Part shown: piece by piece, positions 1 to 8,056 of the stretch
How positions within the stretch are numbered: position 1 is the first letter of the stretch
How the letters are laid out: the number at the start of each line of letters is the position of its first letter
From: Salibaculum sp035270045
GTDB taxonomy: Bacteria; Pseudomonadota; Alphaproteobacteria; Rhodobacterales; Rhodobacteraceae
Reading direction: 5' to 3'
Assembly: GCF_035270045.1 (NCBI RefSeq)
Contig: NZ_DATFIP010000055.1
Coordinates: forward strand, 1-64,000
DNA: 64,000 bases
Made by a program: the position numbers and the translations under genes
The notes under the pieces: generated by a model
What the model was told of the DNA's origin: nothing
What the model saw: the letters and a program-made list of their open reading frames with translations, nothing else
The model's database searches: none

Positions 1-318
1 CGGGATGTCCAGAAAGGGCGCGGCGAAAGTGCCCATGAAATGACCACCGCAACCGACCCAGTCGCCGCCGTGGTCATCGGCACCCGCCATGACGATCCAG
101 TCGCGGCGCTCGACGTCCGGCCAGGCGGCGCGCAGCACGGCGAGCGCGTTGTCATGGAACGCCTGCCCGCCCGTCATCTCTCCGAACGGGTGGGCAAGAC
201 GGAAAACCGCGTCGGGCGCGCAAGCGGCGTCGAGCGCGGCGCGGATCGCATTCTCGTCCCAGTCGTCTTGCGCGGCACGCAGGGGGGCCAGGGCCGCCTT
301 GTTCGCTGCGTGAGTCAT
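1..318 (-). CDS. NTF2/SnoaL-like protein, cut by window edge
   Basis: Only the first 106 codons are inside the window; the gene runs off the left edge. The ATG at 318 overlaps the stop of the upstream dehydrogenase gene as ATGA, so translation is probably coupled. The visible part has an alpha/beta pattern of the NTF2-like (SnoaL/ester cyclase) fold. It shares the short motif HPFGE-(M/L)-TG and a GHFMGTF-AP-LDI stretch with the first half of the protein at 7055-8056, so the two are paralogous. Members of this fold are small cone-shaped proteins acting as isomerases, cyclases, lyases or binding modules; no specific activity can be assigned. It may continue into a second NTF2 domain like its paralogue. 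Confidence 0.7.
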   Translation of the reverse strand, partial: MTHAANKAALAPLRAAQDDWDENAIRAALDAACAPDAVFRLAHPFGEMTGGQAFHDNALAVLRAAWPDVERRDWIVMAGADDHGGDWVGCGGHFMGTFAAPFLDIP

Positions 319-1625
319 TCCGCGGCCTCGCCATAGGGGACGTTCTTGCCGCCATAGCGCCGCACGCGGACGTTGCATTGTTCGGCATGGCCCACGAATC
401 CTTCGAGCATGCACAGCCGCGAGCCGTATTCGCCCACCAGCGCGGCGGCCTCGTCCGTTGTCACCTTCTGGTAGCTGTGGGTCTTCAGGAACTTGCCGAC
501 CCAGAGCCCGCCCGTATAGCGGCCCGCCTTCTTGGTCGGAAGGGTGTGGTTCGTGCCGATCACCTTGTCGCCATTGGCCACGTTGGTGCGCGGGCCCAGG
601 AACAGCGCCCCGTAGCTGTGCATGTTCTCCAGGAACCAGTCGTCGCGGTCGGTCATCACCTGGACGTGTTCGTAAGCCATGTCATTGGCGACCTGCAGCA
701 TCTCGTCATGGCTGTCGCAGAGGATCACGTCGCCATAGTCGCGCCAGGATACGCCGGCGGTCTCGGCCGTGGGCAGGATCTCCAGCAGGCGGTCGACCTC
801 GGCCAGCGTCTCCCTGGCCAGCTTGCGGCTGTTGGTGATCAGGCAGGCAGGGCTGTTGAAGCCGTGTTCGGCTTGCCCGATCAGGTCAGTGGCGCAGATT
901 TCCGCGTCGACGGTTTCATCGGCGATCACCATGGTCTCGGTCGGTCCGGCGAAAAGGTCGATACCCACGCGCCCGAAGAGCTGCCGCTTGGCCTCGGCCA
1001 CGAAGGCGTTGCCCGGGCCAACCAGCATATGCACCGGGTCGATGCTCTCGGTGCCGATGGCCATGGCGCCCACGGCCTGGATGCCGCCCAGGCAGAGAAT
1101 CTCGTGCGCCCCGCCCATGTGCATCGCCGCCACGATGGCCGGGTGCGGCTCGCCGTTCACCGGCGGAGCGGAGGCCACGATGCGCGGCACGCCCGCCACG
1201 CTCGCCGTCAGGACGGACATATGGGCACTGGCCACCATGGGGAACTTGCCGCCGGGCACGTAGCAGCCCACCGATTGCACGGGAATGTTCTTGTGACCCA
1301 GAACGACGCCCGGCAGGGTCTCGACCTCGATATCCGTCATCGACGCGCGCTGCGCCTCGGCGAACCGCCTGATCTGGTCCTGTGCGAACTTGATATCCTC
1401 CATCTCGCGCGGGCTGACCTTCTGCATGGCCGCCTCGATCTCGGACTGGCTCAGGCGATAGCTGTCCGGCGTGTAGCCGTCGAATTTCTCGGACAATTCG
1501 CGCACGGCGGCATCGCCGCGAGTCTCGATATCCTTGAGCGTGGACTCCACGACCGTGCGGACCTTGCTGTCCTCCTCGACGCGCTCGGCCTCGGGTTTGC
1601 TTTTCTTGAGGTGTTCGATGCTCAT
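315..1625 (-). CDS. Histidinol-dehydrogenase-family (HpsN-like) NAD-dependent dehydrogenase
   Basis: A 436-residue protein with the full histidinol dehydrogenase fold. The zinc and catalytic positions of the family are visible: Gln251 and His254 in IGQAEHG, Asp353 in NGDKVIGTNH, His413 in VGHAEQC, and the Glu319-His320 pair in AYEHVQ. It sits in a sugar-importer operon and not with other his genes, so a catabolic role is more likely. The known catabolic branch is HpsN, which oxidises the diol 2,3-dihydroxypropane-1-sulfonate in two steps. No other sulfonate gene is present, so the substrate stays open (a primary alcohol or polyol oxidised to an acid). The start is taken at ATG 1625 with an AAGG sequence 9 nt upstream; an in-frame TTG at 1634 would overlap the previous stop and add three residues. 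Confidence 0.85.
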   Translation of the reverse strand: MSIEHLKKSKPEAERVEEDSKVRTVVESTLKDIETRGDAAVRELSEKFDGYTPDSYRLSQSEIEAAMQKVSPREMEDIKFAQDQIRRFAEAQRASMTDIEVETLPGVVLGHKNIPVQSVGCYVPGGKFPMVASAHMSVLTASVAGVPRIVASAPPVNGEPHPAIVAAMHMGGAHEILCLGGIQAVGAMAIGTESIDPVHMLVGPGNAFVAEAKRQLFGRVGIDLFAGPTETMVIADETVDAEICATDLIGQAEHGFNSPACLITNSRKLARETLAEVDRLLEILPTAETAGVSWRDYGDVILCDSHDEMLQVANDMAYEHVQVMTDRDDWFLENMHSYGALFLGPRTNVANGDKVIGTNHTLPTKKAGRYTGGLWVGKFLKTHSYQKVTTDEAAALVGEYGSRLCMLEGFVGHAEQCNVRVRRYGGKNVPYGEAAE

Positions 1626-1630
1626 GTCTT

Positions 1631-2167
1631 TCAACCTTGCTTTTCCGGTTGGGGCGGCTCGATCTCGCCCCGGTCAAATCTTTCCCACCCGTGGCCGTCG
1701 AACACGTCCACGCCCAGCTGCGCCAGAACATGCGGGAAATCGACCATGACCCAGTTGTCAGTGATCTTGCCGTCCTCGACCTTCCAGAAATCCATGTACC
1801 GGATTTCCACACGCTCACCTGTTGGCGCGACACCCATGAAATCGCCCGAATGGGTGGCCTCCTGCCGGCCGAAAGCGGCGGCCCATTCGCCCATGTAAAG
1901 CCGCGCCTCGTCCACGCAGACCTTGTCGGAAAAGGCCGCCTGGAAGGGGCGTTGCCAGTTGTCCTGGAATTCGCGCAGACCGGTCTTGGTGCCGCAGCCC
2001 TGATTGCCCATCCAGCGGAAGCTGTCGGCAAAGAATTGGCAGATGTCATCGACGCGGTGATCGTTGAGACCGTCGACCATGCCCTCGATCACGGCGCGCG
2101 TCTCGTCTGTCTTGTCCAGGTCCGTGTCGCGCGTCAGCACGGCCTGTTCGGGGCGGGAACCTCTCAT
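1631..2167 (-). CDS. NTF2/SnoaL-like (ester cyclase-type) protein
   Basis: A 178-residue single-domain protein of the NTF2-like superfamily. Its C-terminal half (FMG...TG...YMDFWKVEDGK, then NWVMVD and LGVDVF) aligns by eye with the second half of the tandem protein at 7055-8056 (FMGMPATG, DIYRRDGDK, NWVFVD, QGVDIL). The aromatic- and acid-lined cone typical of SnoaL-like enzymes is therefore likely, but catalytic residues are not established. The start follows a CAGGAG Shine-Dalgarno sequence formed by the end of the small ORF upstream. It is 5 bp from the next gene start, inside one minus-strand operon with the importer and the dehydrogenase. Confidence 0.75.
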   Translation of the reverse strand: MRGSRPEQAVLTRDTDLDKTDETRAVIEGMVDGLNDHRVDDICQFFADSFRWMGNQGCGTKTGLREFQDNWQRPFQAAFSDKVCVDEARLYMGEWAAAFGRQEATHSGDFMGVAPTGERVEIRYMDFWKVEDGKITDNWVMVDFPHVLAQLGVDVFDGHGWERFDRGEIEPPQPEKQG

Positions 2168-2171
2168 CGGG

Positions 2172-2297
2172 TCACTCCTGTCGTGTCGGGTTGAAGGGGG
2201 CGTGGCGGTTGGCGCCCTCCTTCGACAGGAAATCCCGCGGCACCCGGTTCAGCGCCGGATGCCGGCCCGTGGCACTATTGCGAAAGGCGCGGCTCAT
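2172..2297 (-). CDS. Small 41-residue ORF in the importer operon
   Basis: An ATG at 2297 overlaps the TGA of the upstream permease gene (ATGA) and opens a 41-codon frame ending 4 nt before the next gene start. The last codons (CAG GAG TGA) provide the Shine-Dalgarno sequence for the next gene. The product starts MSRAFRNSATG, contains NRVPRDFLSKEG, and is rich in Arg and Asn with no membrane segment or signal peptide. I recognise no family. Tight coupling on both sides argues for real translation. It could instead be a translational relay with no stable product. Confidence 0.45.
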   Translation of the reverse strand: MSRAFRNSATGRHPALNRVPRDFLSKEGANRHAPFNPTRQE

Positions 2298-3451
2298 CCC
2301 TTGACGGCCCCCGCGGTCAGCCCGCTGACGATCTGGCGCTGGAACACCATGACCAGCAGGAACAGCGGCGCGGTGATGGACACGGCAGCGGCCACGGCGA
2401 CCACTTGGTCCGTCGTCGTGGTCTCGCGGTTGAACATGCCCGCGATGGCCGGAACCATGGTCTGGTTCGAGGCGTCCAGCAGCAGCGAGGTCACGAGGAA
2501 GTCGTTATAGGCCAGAAGGAAGCTGAACAGCCCCGTGGTGATGACGCCGGGCCACATGACCGGCATGATGACCAGCCGGAAGGCCTTGAAATGCGAACAG
2601 CCATCGACGCGCGCGGCCTCGTCAAGGTCGGCGGGGATATTGGCGAAGAAGCTGCGCAGCATCCAGATGGTGAAGGGCTGGTTGATGGCCACCAGCACCG
2701 CGATGACCGCCGCCGGTTTGCCGTAGAGCGTGGGCGCGTTCTCGCCCAGGAGCGGCACCAGCCACTCGGCCGAGTTGATGAAGACCGGCAGGTAGCCCGC
2801 CACCAGGACCGAATGCGGCAGCGACCGGAAGATCAGCGCAATGATCAGGATCCAGAAGGCCAGCGTCGAGCCCGACCGTGCCAGCCCGTAGCCGGCCAGC
2901 GTGCCGACTGTAAGCGAAATGGTCACAACCCCGGTGGTCACGATCAACGAATTCTTGAAATTGTCGATGAAACCGCGCTCGATCCAGACGGTCTGGTAAT
3001 GCTCGGTCGTGGCGCCGATGATATCACGCCCCAGCGGGCCGACCAGCGGGCCCAGCAGATCAGTCACCAGCGGCAGCACCCCGAAAAAGACCAGCACGAA
3101 GCCCAGCGCCACCAGCACGGCGGCAACGACCCAGCCCAGGGCGACAAAGCCGCCGGGGCTGTAGCTTGCCACCAGCGGGGGCACGCGCCGCACCGTCATC
3201 CGCGCGGTGACCCAGATCACTGCCAGGCCGAGGACGATCTCGAGGATCGACCAGCCGGACCCGTCGGCACGGGTGGCCGGCCCGAAGATGACGTTCAGAG
3301 GGTTGGCGTCGAAGGCATCCACCGGCGACTTGAAGCTCATCACCGTGATCCAGGCGATCGGGAAGGCCGCGATCAGGCACCACAGGGCCAGGAATGTGCC
3401 CGACATGATGCGTAGCGATGCGGGTTGGCGCAGGGCTTTCGCGGTGGACAT
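2294..3451 (-). CDS. Carbohydrate ABC transporter permease, MalG type
   Basis: A 385-residue inner-membrane permease of the CUT1 class, partner of the MalF-type subunit upstream. It has an N-terminal membrane segment, an extended loop/extra membrane region, and then the binding-protein-dependent transport core with the EAA-loop signature (DEAARVDGCSHFKAFRLVIMP near residue 280), which contacts the ATPase. It ends in the usual MalG tail (QRQIVSGLTAGAVKG). It is longer than a typical MalG (about 280-300) because of an inserted region between residues about 60 and 150 that carries further hydrophobic stretches. The start overlaps the MalF-type stop by one base. Confidence 0.92.
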   Translation of the reverse strand: MSTAKALRQPASLRIMSGTFLALWCLIAAFPIAWITVMSFKSPVDAFDANPLNVIFGPATRADGSGWSILEIVLGLAVIWVTARMTVRRVPPLVASYSPGGFVALGWVVAAVLVALGFVLVFFGVLPLVTDLLGPLVGPLGRDIIGATTEHYQTVWIERGFIDNFKNSLIVTTGVVTISLTVGTLAGYGLARSGSTLAFWILIIALIFRSLPHSVLVAGYLPVFINSAEWLVPLLGENAPTLYGKPAAVIAVLVAINQPFTIWMLRSFFANIPADLDEAARVDGCSHFKAFRLVIMPVMWPGVITTGLFSFLLAYNDFLVTSLLLDASNQTMVPAIAGMFNRETTTTDQVVAVAAAVSITAPLFLLVMVFQRQIVSGLTAGAVKG

Positions 3452-4473
3452 CAGTGGCTCCCCTTGTGGTCACGCCACGTGCGCTTGAGCAAGGGCACGA
3501 GCAGGATTGCAATCCCGATCATCGTCAGCATGGCCGAGGCCGAGGCACGGGAGATCGAGCGGTTCCCGGCCTGGTCGGGCGTCAGGAAATCGTAGGTGAG
3601 CCACTGCAGCGAGATCACGTAGCCTTCGGCGCGGAAGCCGACGACCTCCTCGAAGACACGGTAGGTATCCATGAGGTGGATCATCGCCACGAAGATCAGC
3701 AGCGGCGCGAGGTGCGGAATAATGATCAGGCGCAAGCGCTGCCAGCGGTTGGCCCCGTCGATCAGGGCGCTTTCAAGGCTGTCCTGGTTGACCGTCTGAA
3801 GCCCGGCGTAGAACACGATCGCCGCGAAGGGCGCGACGTGCCAGACCCGGTAGAACATCATCATCAGTTCGATGGTCCAGGCCTGGGCGAAAAGCGCCAG
3901 GTCCTGCTCCAGCCACCATTCCAGCAGCGCGGTCAGGATCCCGTCGCCCCGGAACAGCCAGTTGATGGACAGCGCCCCGATCACCGGCGTGATGATGAAA
4001 GGCAGCAGCGACAGGAAGATCACCGGCCCCTTGATCCTCTGCGAGGCGTTGTTGATAACCAGCGCGATGGCCAGGCCGAAGCCCAGCACCAGCGGCAGGG
4101 TCACAAGAGTGAACATCAGTGTGAAGCGCAGCGCCTTCCAGAAGTCGATGTTCTGAAGCGCGGTCCAGGACCGGTCCTGCACCGCCTCCCAGAAGCGGCC
4201 CATCTCCAGGACGTTCCGATAGGTCTGAAACCCCACGAATTCGGTTTGGCGCGTGATCTCGCCCGCCTCGTTCAGGACGGGCCGCGTCTCCATCTCGGTG
4301 GTGCAGGTCTGTTCAAGAAAGCCGGCGGTGCAGCTTTCGACCTCGACCGTCTCGTAAATCGGCTGTGTGACCGTGAAACTGTTCCAGAAGACCGACACGA
4401 GCGGGAAGGCAATGAACAGCAGCATCATGAAGATGGACGGGCCGACGAAGGCGGCAAACACTTTGGGCTTCAT
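3451..4473 (-). CDS. Carbohydrate ABC transporter permease, MalF type
   Basis: A 340-residue inner-membrane permease of the CUT1 class. The first transmembrane segment follows MKPKVFAAFVGP. A periplasmic loop of about 100 residues contains two Cys-bearing stretches. The six-helix transport core then carries the EAA loop (ESALIDGANRWQRLRLIIIPHL). It forms the importer heterodimer with the gene downstream and receives substrate from the binding protein encoded upstream. The gap of about 125 bp to the binding-protein gene holds a strong hairpin that probably lowers expression of the permeases relative to the binding protein. Confidence 0.92.
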   Translation of the reverse strand: MKPKVFAAFVGPSIFMMLLFIAFPLVSVFWNSFTVTQPIYETVEVESCTAGFLEQTCTTEMETRPVLNEAGEITRQTEFVGFQTYRNVLEMGRFWEAVQDRSWTALQNIDFWKALRFTLMFTLVTLPLVLGFGLAIALVINNASQRIKGPVIFLSLLPFIITPVIGALSINWLFRGDGILTALLEWWLEQDLALFAQAWTIELMMMFYRVWHVAPFAAIVFYAGLQTVNQDSLESALIDGANRWQRLRLIIIPHLAPLLIFVAMIHLMDTYRVFEEVVGFRAEGYVISLQWLTYDFLTPDQAGNRSISRASASAMLTMIGIAILLVPLLKRTWRDHKGSH

Positions 4474-4564
4474 GGGTCCTCTCCCGGGTTGGGCCGTGGG
4501 GCCCGGCGTGGCGGGTCGGTCTGGTCGGCGGCCGCGCAGGGGGCGCGCGGCGACGCCGGGGGAT

Positions 4565-4590
4565 CGGGGCCGCGCCCTGGCACGGCCCCG
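4565..4590 (-). promoter_or_regulatory. Hairpin directly after the binding-protein gene
   Basis: A perfect 8-bp stem, CGGGGCCG (4565-4572) with CGGCCCCG (4583-4590), has a 10-nt loop and lies just past the stop of the solute-binding-protein gene. No U-tract follows on the minus strand, so it is better read as an mRNA-stabilising or attenuating structure than as a full terminator. Such structures between binding-protein and permease genes are known from maltose-type operons. Confidence 0.55.
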
Positions 4591-4598
4591 GATGTGCC

Positions 4599-5807
4599 TT
4601 AGTCGATAAGGCCGGCCTCTTCAGCCGAGGTCATGTAGGCCGCCTCGATGTCGGCCAGCGTGGTCTCGGCGTCCTTGTTGCCGTTCAGATAGGCCGCAAT
4701 CCCGTTGCCCAGCGCGCTGTGCATGATGCCCATGGCGGAGGAGGCGGGATAAGGTCGCGCGCCGTTGGCGGCGGTGGCGGCGGCCCCGGCGGCCAGGTCA
4801 CCGGGCTCATAGCCGTCAATCAACCAGACGGCGGCCTCGGGGCTTTCCTGCACCGTTTCGGTGTCAATGCCCTCCATGGCGACGCGGAAGGCGGCCTCGG
4901 CCTCTTCATCGGTTATGTTGCTGGCAATAACGATGCCGTCCCACCAGATCGACGAGACCGGCGCCTCCGGGCCCATCGGGGCCGAGGCCATCTTGACCTT
5001 GCCGACGACCTGGCTTTCCTCGGGGTCGTCCATCGCACCCGCGCGGCTGGCCCAGAGGTTCGCCATGGCAATCTGGCCTTGCTGGAACTGCTGCTGGACA
5101 TAGGTGGAATCTGCGGCCAGGTATTCCGGGTCGAGATACTCGGTCGTGGCCTTGAGCTTCTCCAGCGACGCTACGCCCATCTCGTTGTTGATCGTGGGCA
5201 TGTTGTCGTCGTCGACGAAATCGCCGCCATGCGCGAGGAACATGTTCACGAATTCCTCGCCCAGGTTCCAGCCCGATGCGAAGGTGCCGCCAAGCGGATA
5301 ATCGACGACGCCAGCCTCCTCGATGACCGCCGCGGCCGCCAGCATCTCGTCGTAGGTGGTGGGCACCTCCAGGCCGAGATCGTTCAGGATGTCCTCGCGG
5401 TACATCAGGTGCTGGTTGTTCACCATCATGGCCACGGCCATTATATCGCCATCCACGGTGATCAGCTGGTTCGGGCTCAGGTGCTGGCCATATTCGTCGA
5501 CCAGATCGTTGAGCGGGCGGATCGTGCCGGCATTCAGCAGCGGGATCATGGTGGCGTTCGCCACCCCGCCGATATGATAGAGTGAGGGGTCCGCGGCGAA
5601 GGCTTCAGGCTGCTTCTCACGGAATTCCTGGTCGAGGTTGGCCTCGAAGTTGCCGCATTCGGCCATGTTGTCTGTCACGGCCTTCCAGGCCTCGAAGCCG
5701 GCCGTGAGCGACCGCAAAGGCACGTCGTTTTCAAAGGCGCATTCGGCGGCGCCGGCGCTGGCAACCGCGCTCATTGCTCCTGCCATCAGGATGGTCTTGA
5801 ATGTCAT
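4599..5807 (-). CDS. Extracellular sugar-binding protein (SBP family 1)
   Basis: A 402-residue periplasmic binding protein for the CUT1 importer. The signal peptide spans roughly residues 1-20 (hydrophobic core after MTFKTILMAG, cleavage likely after SAGAA). The mature part shows the MalE-like pattern: an N-lobe with hinge motifs, GGVANATMIPLLNAGTIRPL, then YDEMLAAA and a C-lobe with NLWASRAGAMDD. Ligand specificity cannot be read. The next gene upstream in the operon encodes the ATPase. The order ATPase, SBP, MalF, MalG on one strand with short gaps is a standard sugar-importer operon. Confidence 0.9.
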   Translation of the reverse strand: MTFKTILMAGAMSAVASAGAAECAFENDVPLRSLTAGFEAWKAVTDNMAECGNFEANLDQEFREKQPEAFAADPSLYHIGGVANATMIPLLNAGTIRPLNDLVDEYGQHLSPNQLITVDGDIMAVAMMVNNQHLMYREDILNDLGLEVPTTYDEMLAAAAVIEEAGVVDYPLGGTFASGWNLGEEFVNMFLAHGGDFVDDDNMPTINNEMGVASLEKLKATTEYLDPEYLAADSTYVQQQFQQGQIAMANLWASRAGAMDDPEESQVVGKVKMASAPMGPEAPVSSIWWDGIVIASNITDEEAEAAFRVAMEGIDTETVQESPEAAVWLIDGYEPGDLAAGAAATAANGARPYPASSAMGIMHSALGNGIAAYLNGNKDAETTLADIEAAYMTSAEEAGLID

Positions 5808-5870
5808 GCGGAATATCTCCCTGCTTGTTTGTGGGCAGCCCTGCAGTCGCAGCCCGAAGTGTTGGAGGCC

Positions 5871-6929
5871 TCAACCCCCGATACGCTCACCCGTCCGGGC
5901 ATCGAACAGGTGGCAATGCTCGTGCCCGACATGGATCGTGACCATGTCGCCGATCTCGGCGCGGAAGGTCTTGTCGGCCTTGGCCGCGACCAGAACACCG
6001 CCGATGCGGACGCTGACCATCGTGGCATCGCCCAACAATTCCAGAGTGTAGATCGGCGCGGTGATCTGTCCGCCGCCGGCCTTGCCCGGGCGCACCTCGG
6101 CATCTTCGGCGCGAAAGCCCAGCGTCACCGGCCCGTCGGCCACGTCCAGCCCCTCGATCCGGGTGCTTGACGTGGAAAAGACGCCGCCGTCGCAGTCGCC
6201 GTCCATCAGGTTCATGGCGGGCGATCCGATGAACCCGGCCACGAAGGTGTTCGCGGGTCGGTCGTAGATTTCGGTCGGGCTGCCGACCTGCTGGACGATG
6301 CCCTTTTCCATGACGACGACGCGATCCGCGAGCGTCATGGCCTCGATCTGGTCATGGGTGACGTAGACTGTCGTCACGGAGAGTTCGTGGCTGAGGTTCT
6401 TGATCTGTGCCCGCGTGCTGACCCGCAGCTTGGCATCGAGGTTCGACAGCGGCTCGTCCATCAGGAAGACGTTGGGTTCGCGCACGATGGCCCGGGCCAG
6501 GGCCACGCGCTGGCGCTGGCCGCCCGACAACTCCGACGGCTTGCGGTGCAGGAAATCGTCCAGCTCGACCATGGCGCTGGCGCGCATGACCCGTTCGTCG
6601 TGACGGGTCGGGTCGGTGCCGCGCACCCGTAGCGGGAACCGGATGTTCTCGTAAACGTTCAGGTTGGGGTAAAGCGCGTAGGACTGGAACACCATGGCCA
6701 CGTCGCGGTCCTTGGGTTCAAGGTCGTTGATGACCTTGCCATCGACCGTTATCTCGCCCTCGGTCGGGTCTTCCAGGCCGGCGATCATGCGCATGGTCGT
6801 CGTCTTGCCACAGCCCGAGGGCCCCAACAGCACGAGGAATTCCCGGTCCGCGATCGTCAGATCGAAATTATCGACGCCGACGAAATTGCCCCAGCGTTTC
6901 GTCACGCCGCGAAGCTGGATTTCGGCCAT
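5871..6929 (-). CDS. Sugar ABC transporter ATP-binding protein (MalK/UgpC type)
   Basis: A 352-residue cytoplasmic ATPase. Walker A is GPSGCGKTT (residues 36-44), the signature motif LSGGQRQRVALARA (134-147), Walker B VFLMDEP and the switch VTHDQIEAMTLADR. The C-terminal third is the MalK-like TOBE/regulatory domain (LGFRAEDAEVRPG). The start chosen is ATG 6929 with an AGGAG sequence upstream; an upstream in-frame ATG at 6965 lies in the operator region and would add 12 residues unrelated to the family. It is the first gene of the minus-strand operon and faces the tandem-NTF2 gene across a short intergenic space with two operators. Confidence 0.95.
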   Translation of the reverse strand: MAEIQLRGVTKRWGNFVGVDNFDLTIADREFLVLLGPSGCGKTTTMRMIAGLEDPTEGEITVDGKVINDLEPKDRDVAMVFQSYALYPNLNVYENIRFPLRVRGTDPTRHDERVMRASAMVELDDFLHRKPSELSGGQRQRVALARAIVREPNVFLMDEPLSNLDAKLRVSTRAQIKNLSHELSVTTVYVTHDQIEAMTLADRVVVMEKGIVQQVGSPTEIYDRPANTFVAGFIGSPAMNLMDGDCDGGVFSTSSTRIEGLDVADGPVTLGFRAEDAEVRPGKAGGGQITAPIYTLELLGDATMVSVRIGGVLVAAKADKTFRAEIGDMVTIHVGHEHCHLFDARTGERIGG

Positions 6930-6960
6930 CGGGTCACCTCTCCTGTGAATGCACGCATTT

Positions 6961-6974
6961 TGCATACGTTTGCA
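6961..6974. promoter_or_regulatory. Putative LacI-family operator, copy 1
   Basis: The sequence TGCATACGTTTGCA is a near-palindrome centred on CG with TGCA at both ends, the usual layout of LacI/GalR-family sites. It lies 31 bp upstream of the ATPase start. A second copy with the same spacing is 55 bp away (centre to centre). No LacI-type regulator gene is in the window. Confidence 0.6.
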
Positions 6975-7015
6975 TGAACCCTAGACTCTCGTTTCAGCTT
7001 TCGGCAAGTTCTTTT

Positions 7016-7029
7016 TGCAAGCGTATGCA
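7016..7029. promoter_or_regulatory. Putative LacI-family operator, copy 2
   Basis: The sequence TGCAAGCGTATGCA is the inverted near-copy of the site at 6961-6974 (13 of 14 positions match after reverse complementing) and lies 25 bp before the tandem-NTF2 gene. The pair spans the divergent promoters. Five helical turns between centres would suit a looping repressor that controls both operons together. Confidence 0.6.
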
Positions 7030-7054
7030 GAAACAAGGATAAGATATCGTCCCA

Positions 7055-8056
7055 ATGGCAGATTTTCAGGCAGCGAAGGACATCGTTTTGGCATATCACG
7101 CCGCACTCGACGCGGCCGAACCCGATTCGGCCGCACGGGTCCTGGCGGGCTGCACGACGCCCGGCTACATCTGGCGTGGCTACCACCCGTTCGGCGAATT
7201 GACCGGCCCGAAAACCGTCGCCGAAACCTTCTGGGCCCCGCTCAAGACCGCCCTGACCGGGCTCCAGCGGCGGGAGGACATCTTCCTGGCCGGCACCAAC
7301 GAGATTGATGACCACGCCAGCACCTGGGTCGTCTCCATGGGGCACCTGATGGGCCTGTTCGACGCGCCCTGGCTGGGTATCCGTCCCACACGCAAGATCG
7401 CCATGCTGCGCTATTGCGAATTCAACCGCATCGCGGACGGCCGCATCGCGGAGACGGCGATGTATTTCGACATTCCGAACCTCATGGTCCAGGCCGGTCA
7501 GAACCCCTTTCCGCCGCAAACCGGGGCCGAACTGGTGCAACCGGGGCCGATGACCCACGACGGGCTGCTGACCACGGCCCAGCCCCCCGAAGAAGGCGAA
7601 ACGACCCTTGCGCTGATCAACGCCATGATCGCCGATCTCGGGCAATGGGACTCGGGCCTTGGCCTGTCCGAGGAGCTGGCCCGCAGCTGGCATGACGACA
7701 TGGTCTGGTGGGGTCCGACCGGCATCGGGGCCACCTATACGATCGACCGCTACGCCCAACAGCACTCGGGTGTCTTTCGGTCCGCCTTCACCGACCGGTC
7801 AAAGACGACACACCTGTGCCGCTTGGCAGAAGGGCACTACGGCGGCTTCTTCGGCTGGGCGAATTTCACGGCGCGGCCCACGGGCGGTTTCATGGGAATG
7901 CCCGCCACCGGCGCGCCCGGCGAATTCCGGGTCATCGACATCTACCGGCGCGACGGCGACAAGCTGGCCGAGAACTGGGTCTTCGTGGACCTGCTGCATT
8001 TCTGGAAGACGCAGGGCGTTGATATCCTCGCGCGCACAACGGAGATCGGCGCATGA
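7055..8056 (+). CDS. Tandem NTF2/SnoaL-like domain protein
   Basis: A 333-residue protein made of two NTF2-like domains. Domain 1 (about 1-150) carries HPFGELTG and GHLMGLFDAPWLGI and matches the edge-truncated protein at 1-318. Domain 2 (about 180-330) carries MVWWGPTGIG, FMGMPATG, NWVFVD and QGVDIL and matches the single-domain protein at 1631-2167. The gene looks like a fusion of the two types encoded across the divergent promoter, or their common ancestor. It has no signal peptide, so it is cytoplasmic. Its stop overlaps the amidohydrolase start as ATGA, so the two products are probably made in similar amounts and act in the same pathway. The enzymatic role is unknown. Confidence 0.75.
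   Translation: MADFQAAKDIVLAYHAALDAAEPDSAARVLAGCTTPGYIWRGYHPFGELTGPKTVAETFWAPLKTALTGLQRREDIFLAGTNEIDDHASTWVVSMGHLMGLFDAPWLGIRPTRKIAMLRYCEFNRIADGRIAETAMYFDIPNLMVQAGQNPFPPQTGAELVQPGPMTHDGLLTTAQPPEEGETTLALINAMIADLGQWDSGLGLSEELARSWHDDMVWWGPTGIGATYTIDRYAQQHSGVFRSAFTDRSKTTHLCRLAEGHYGGFFGWANFTARPTGGFMGMPATGAPGEFRVIDIYRRDGDKLAENWVFVDLLHFWKTQGVDILARTTEIGA

Noticed and set aside
315..1625. hisD of histidine biosynthesis
   Set aside because: The family fits but the context is a sugar-importer operon and no other his gene is near; a catabolic paralogue is more likely.
378..1898. Open frame of 506 codons on the plus strand
   Set aside because: It is antisense to the histidinol-dehydrogenase-family gene and the adjoining NTF2-like gene, has low-complexity His/Gly/Arg composition and no family motifs; a by-product of high G+C codon bias.
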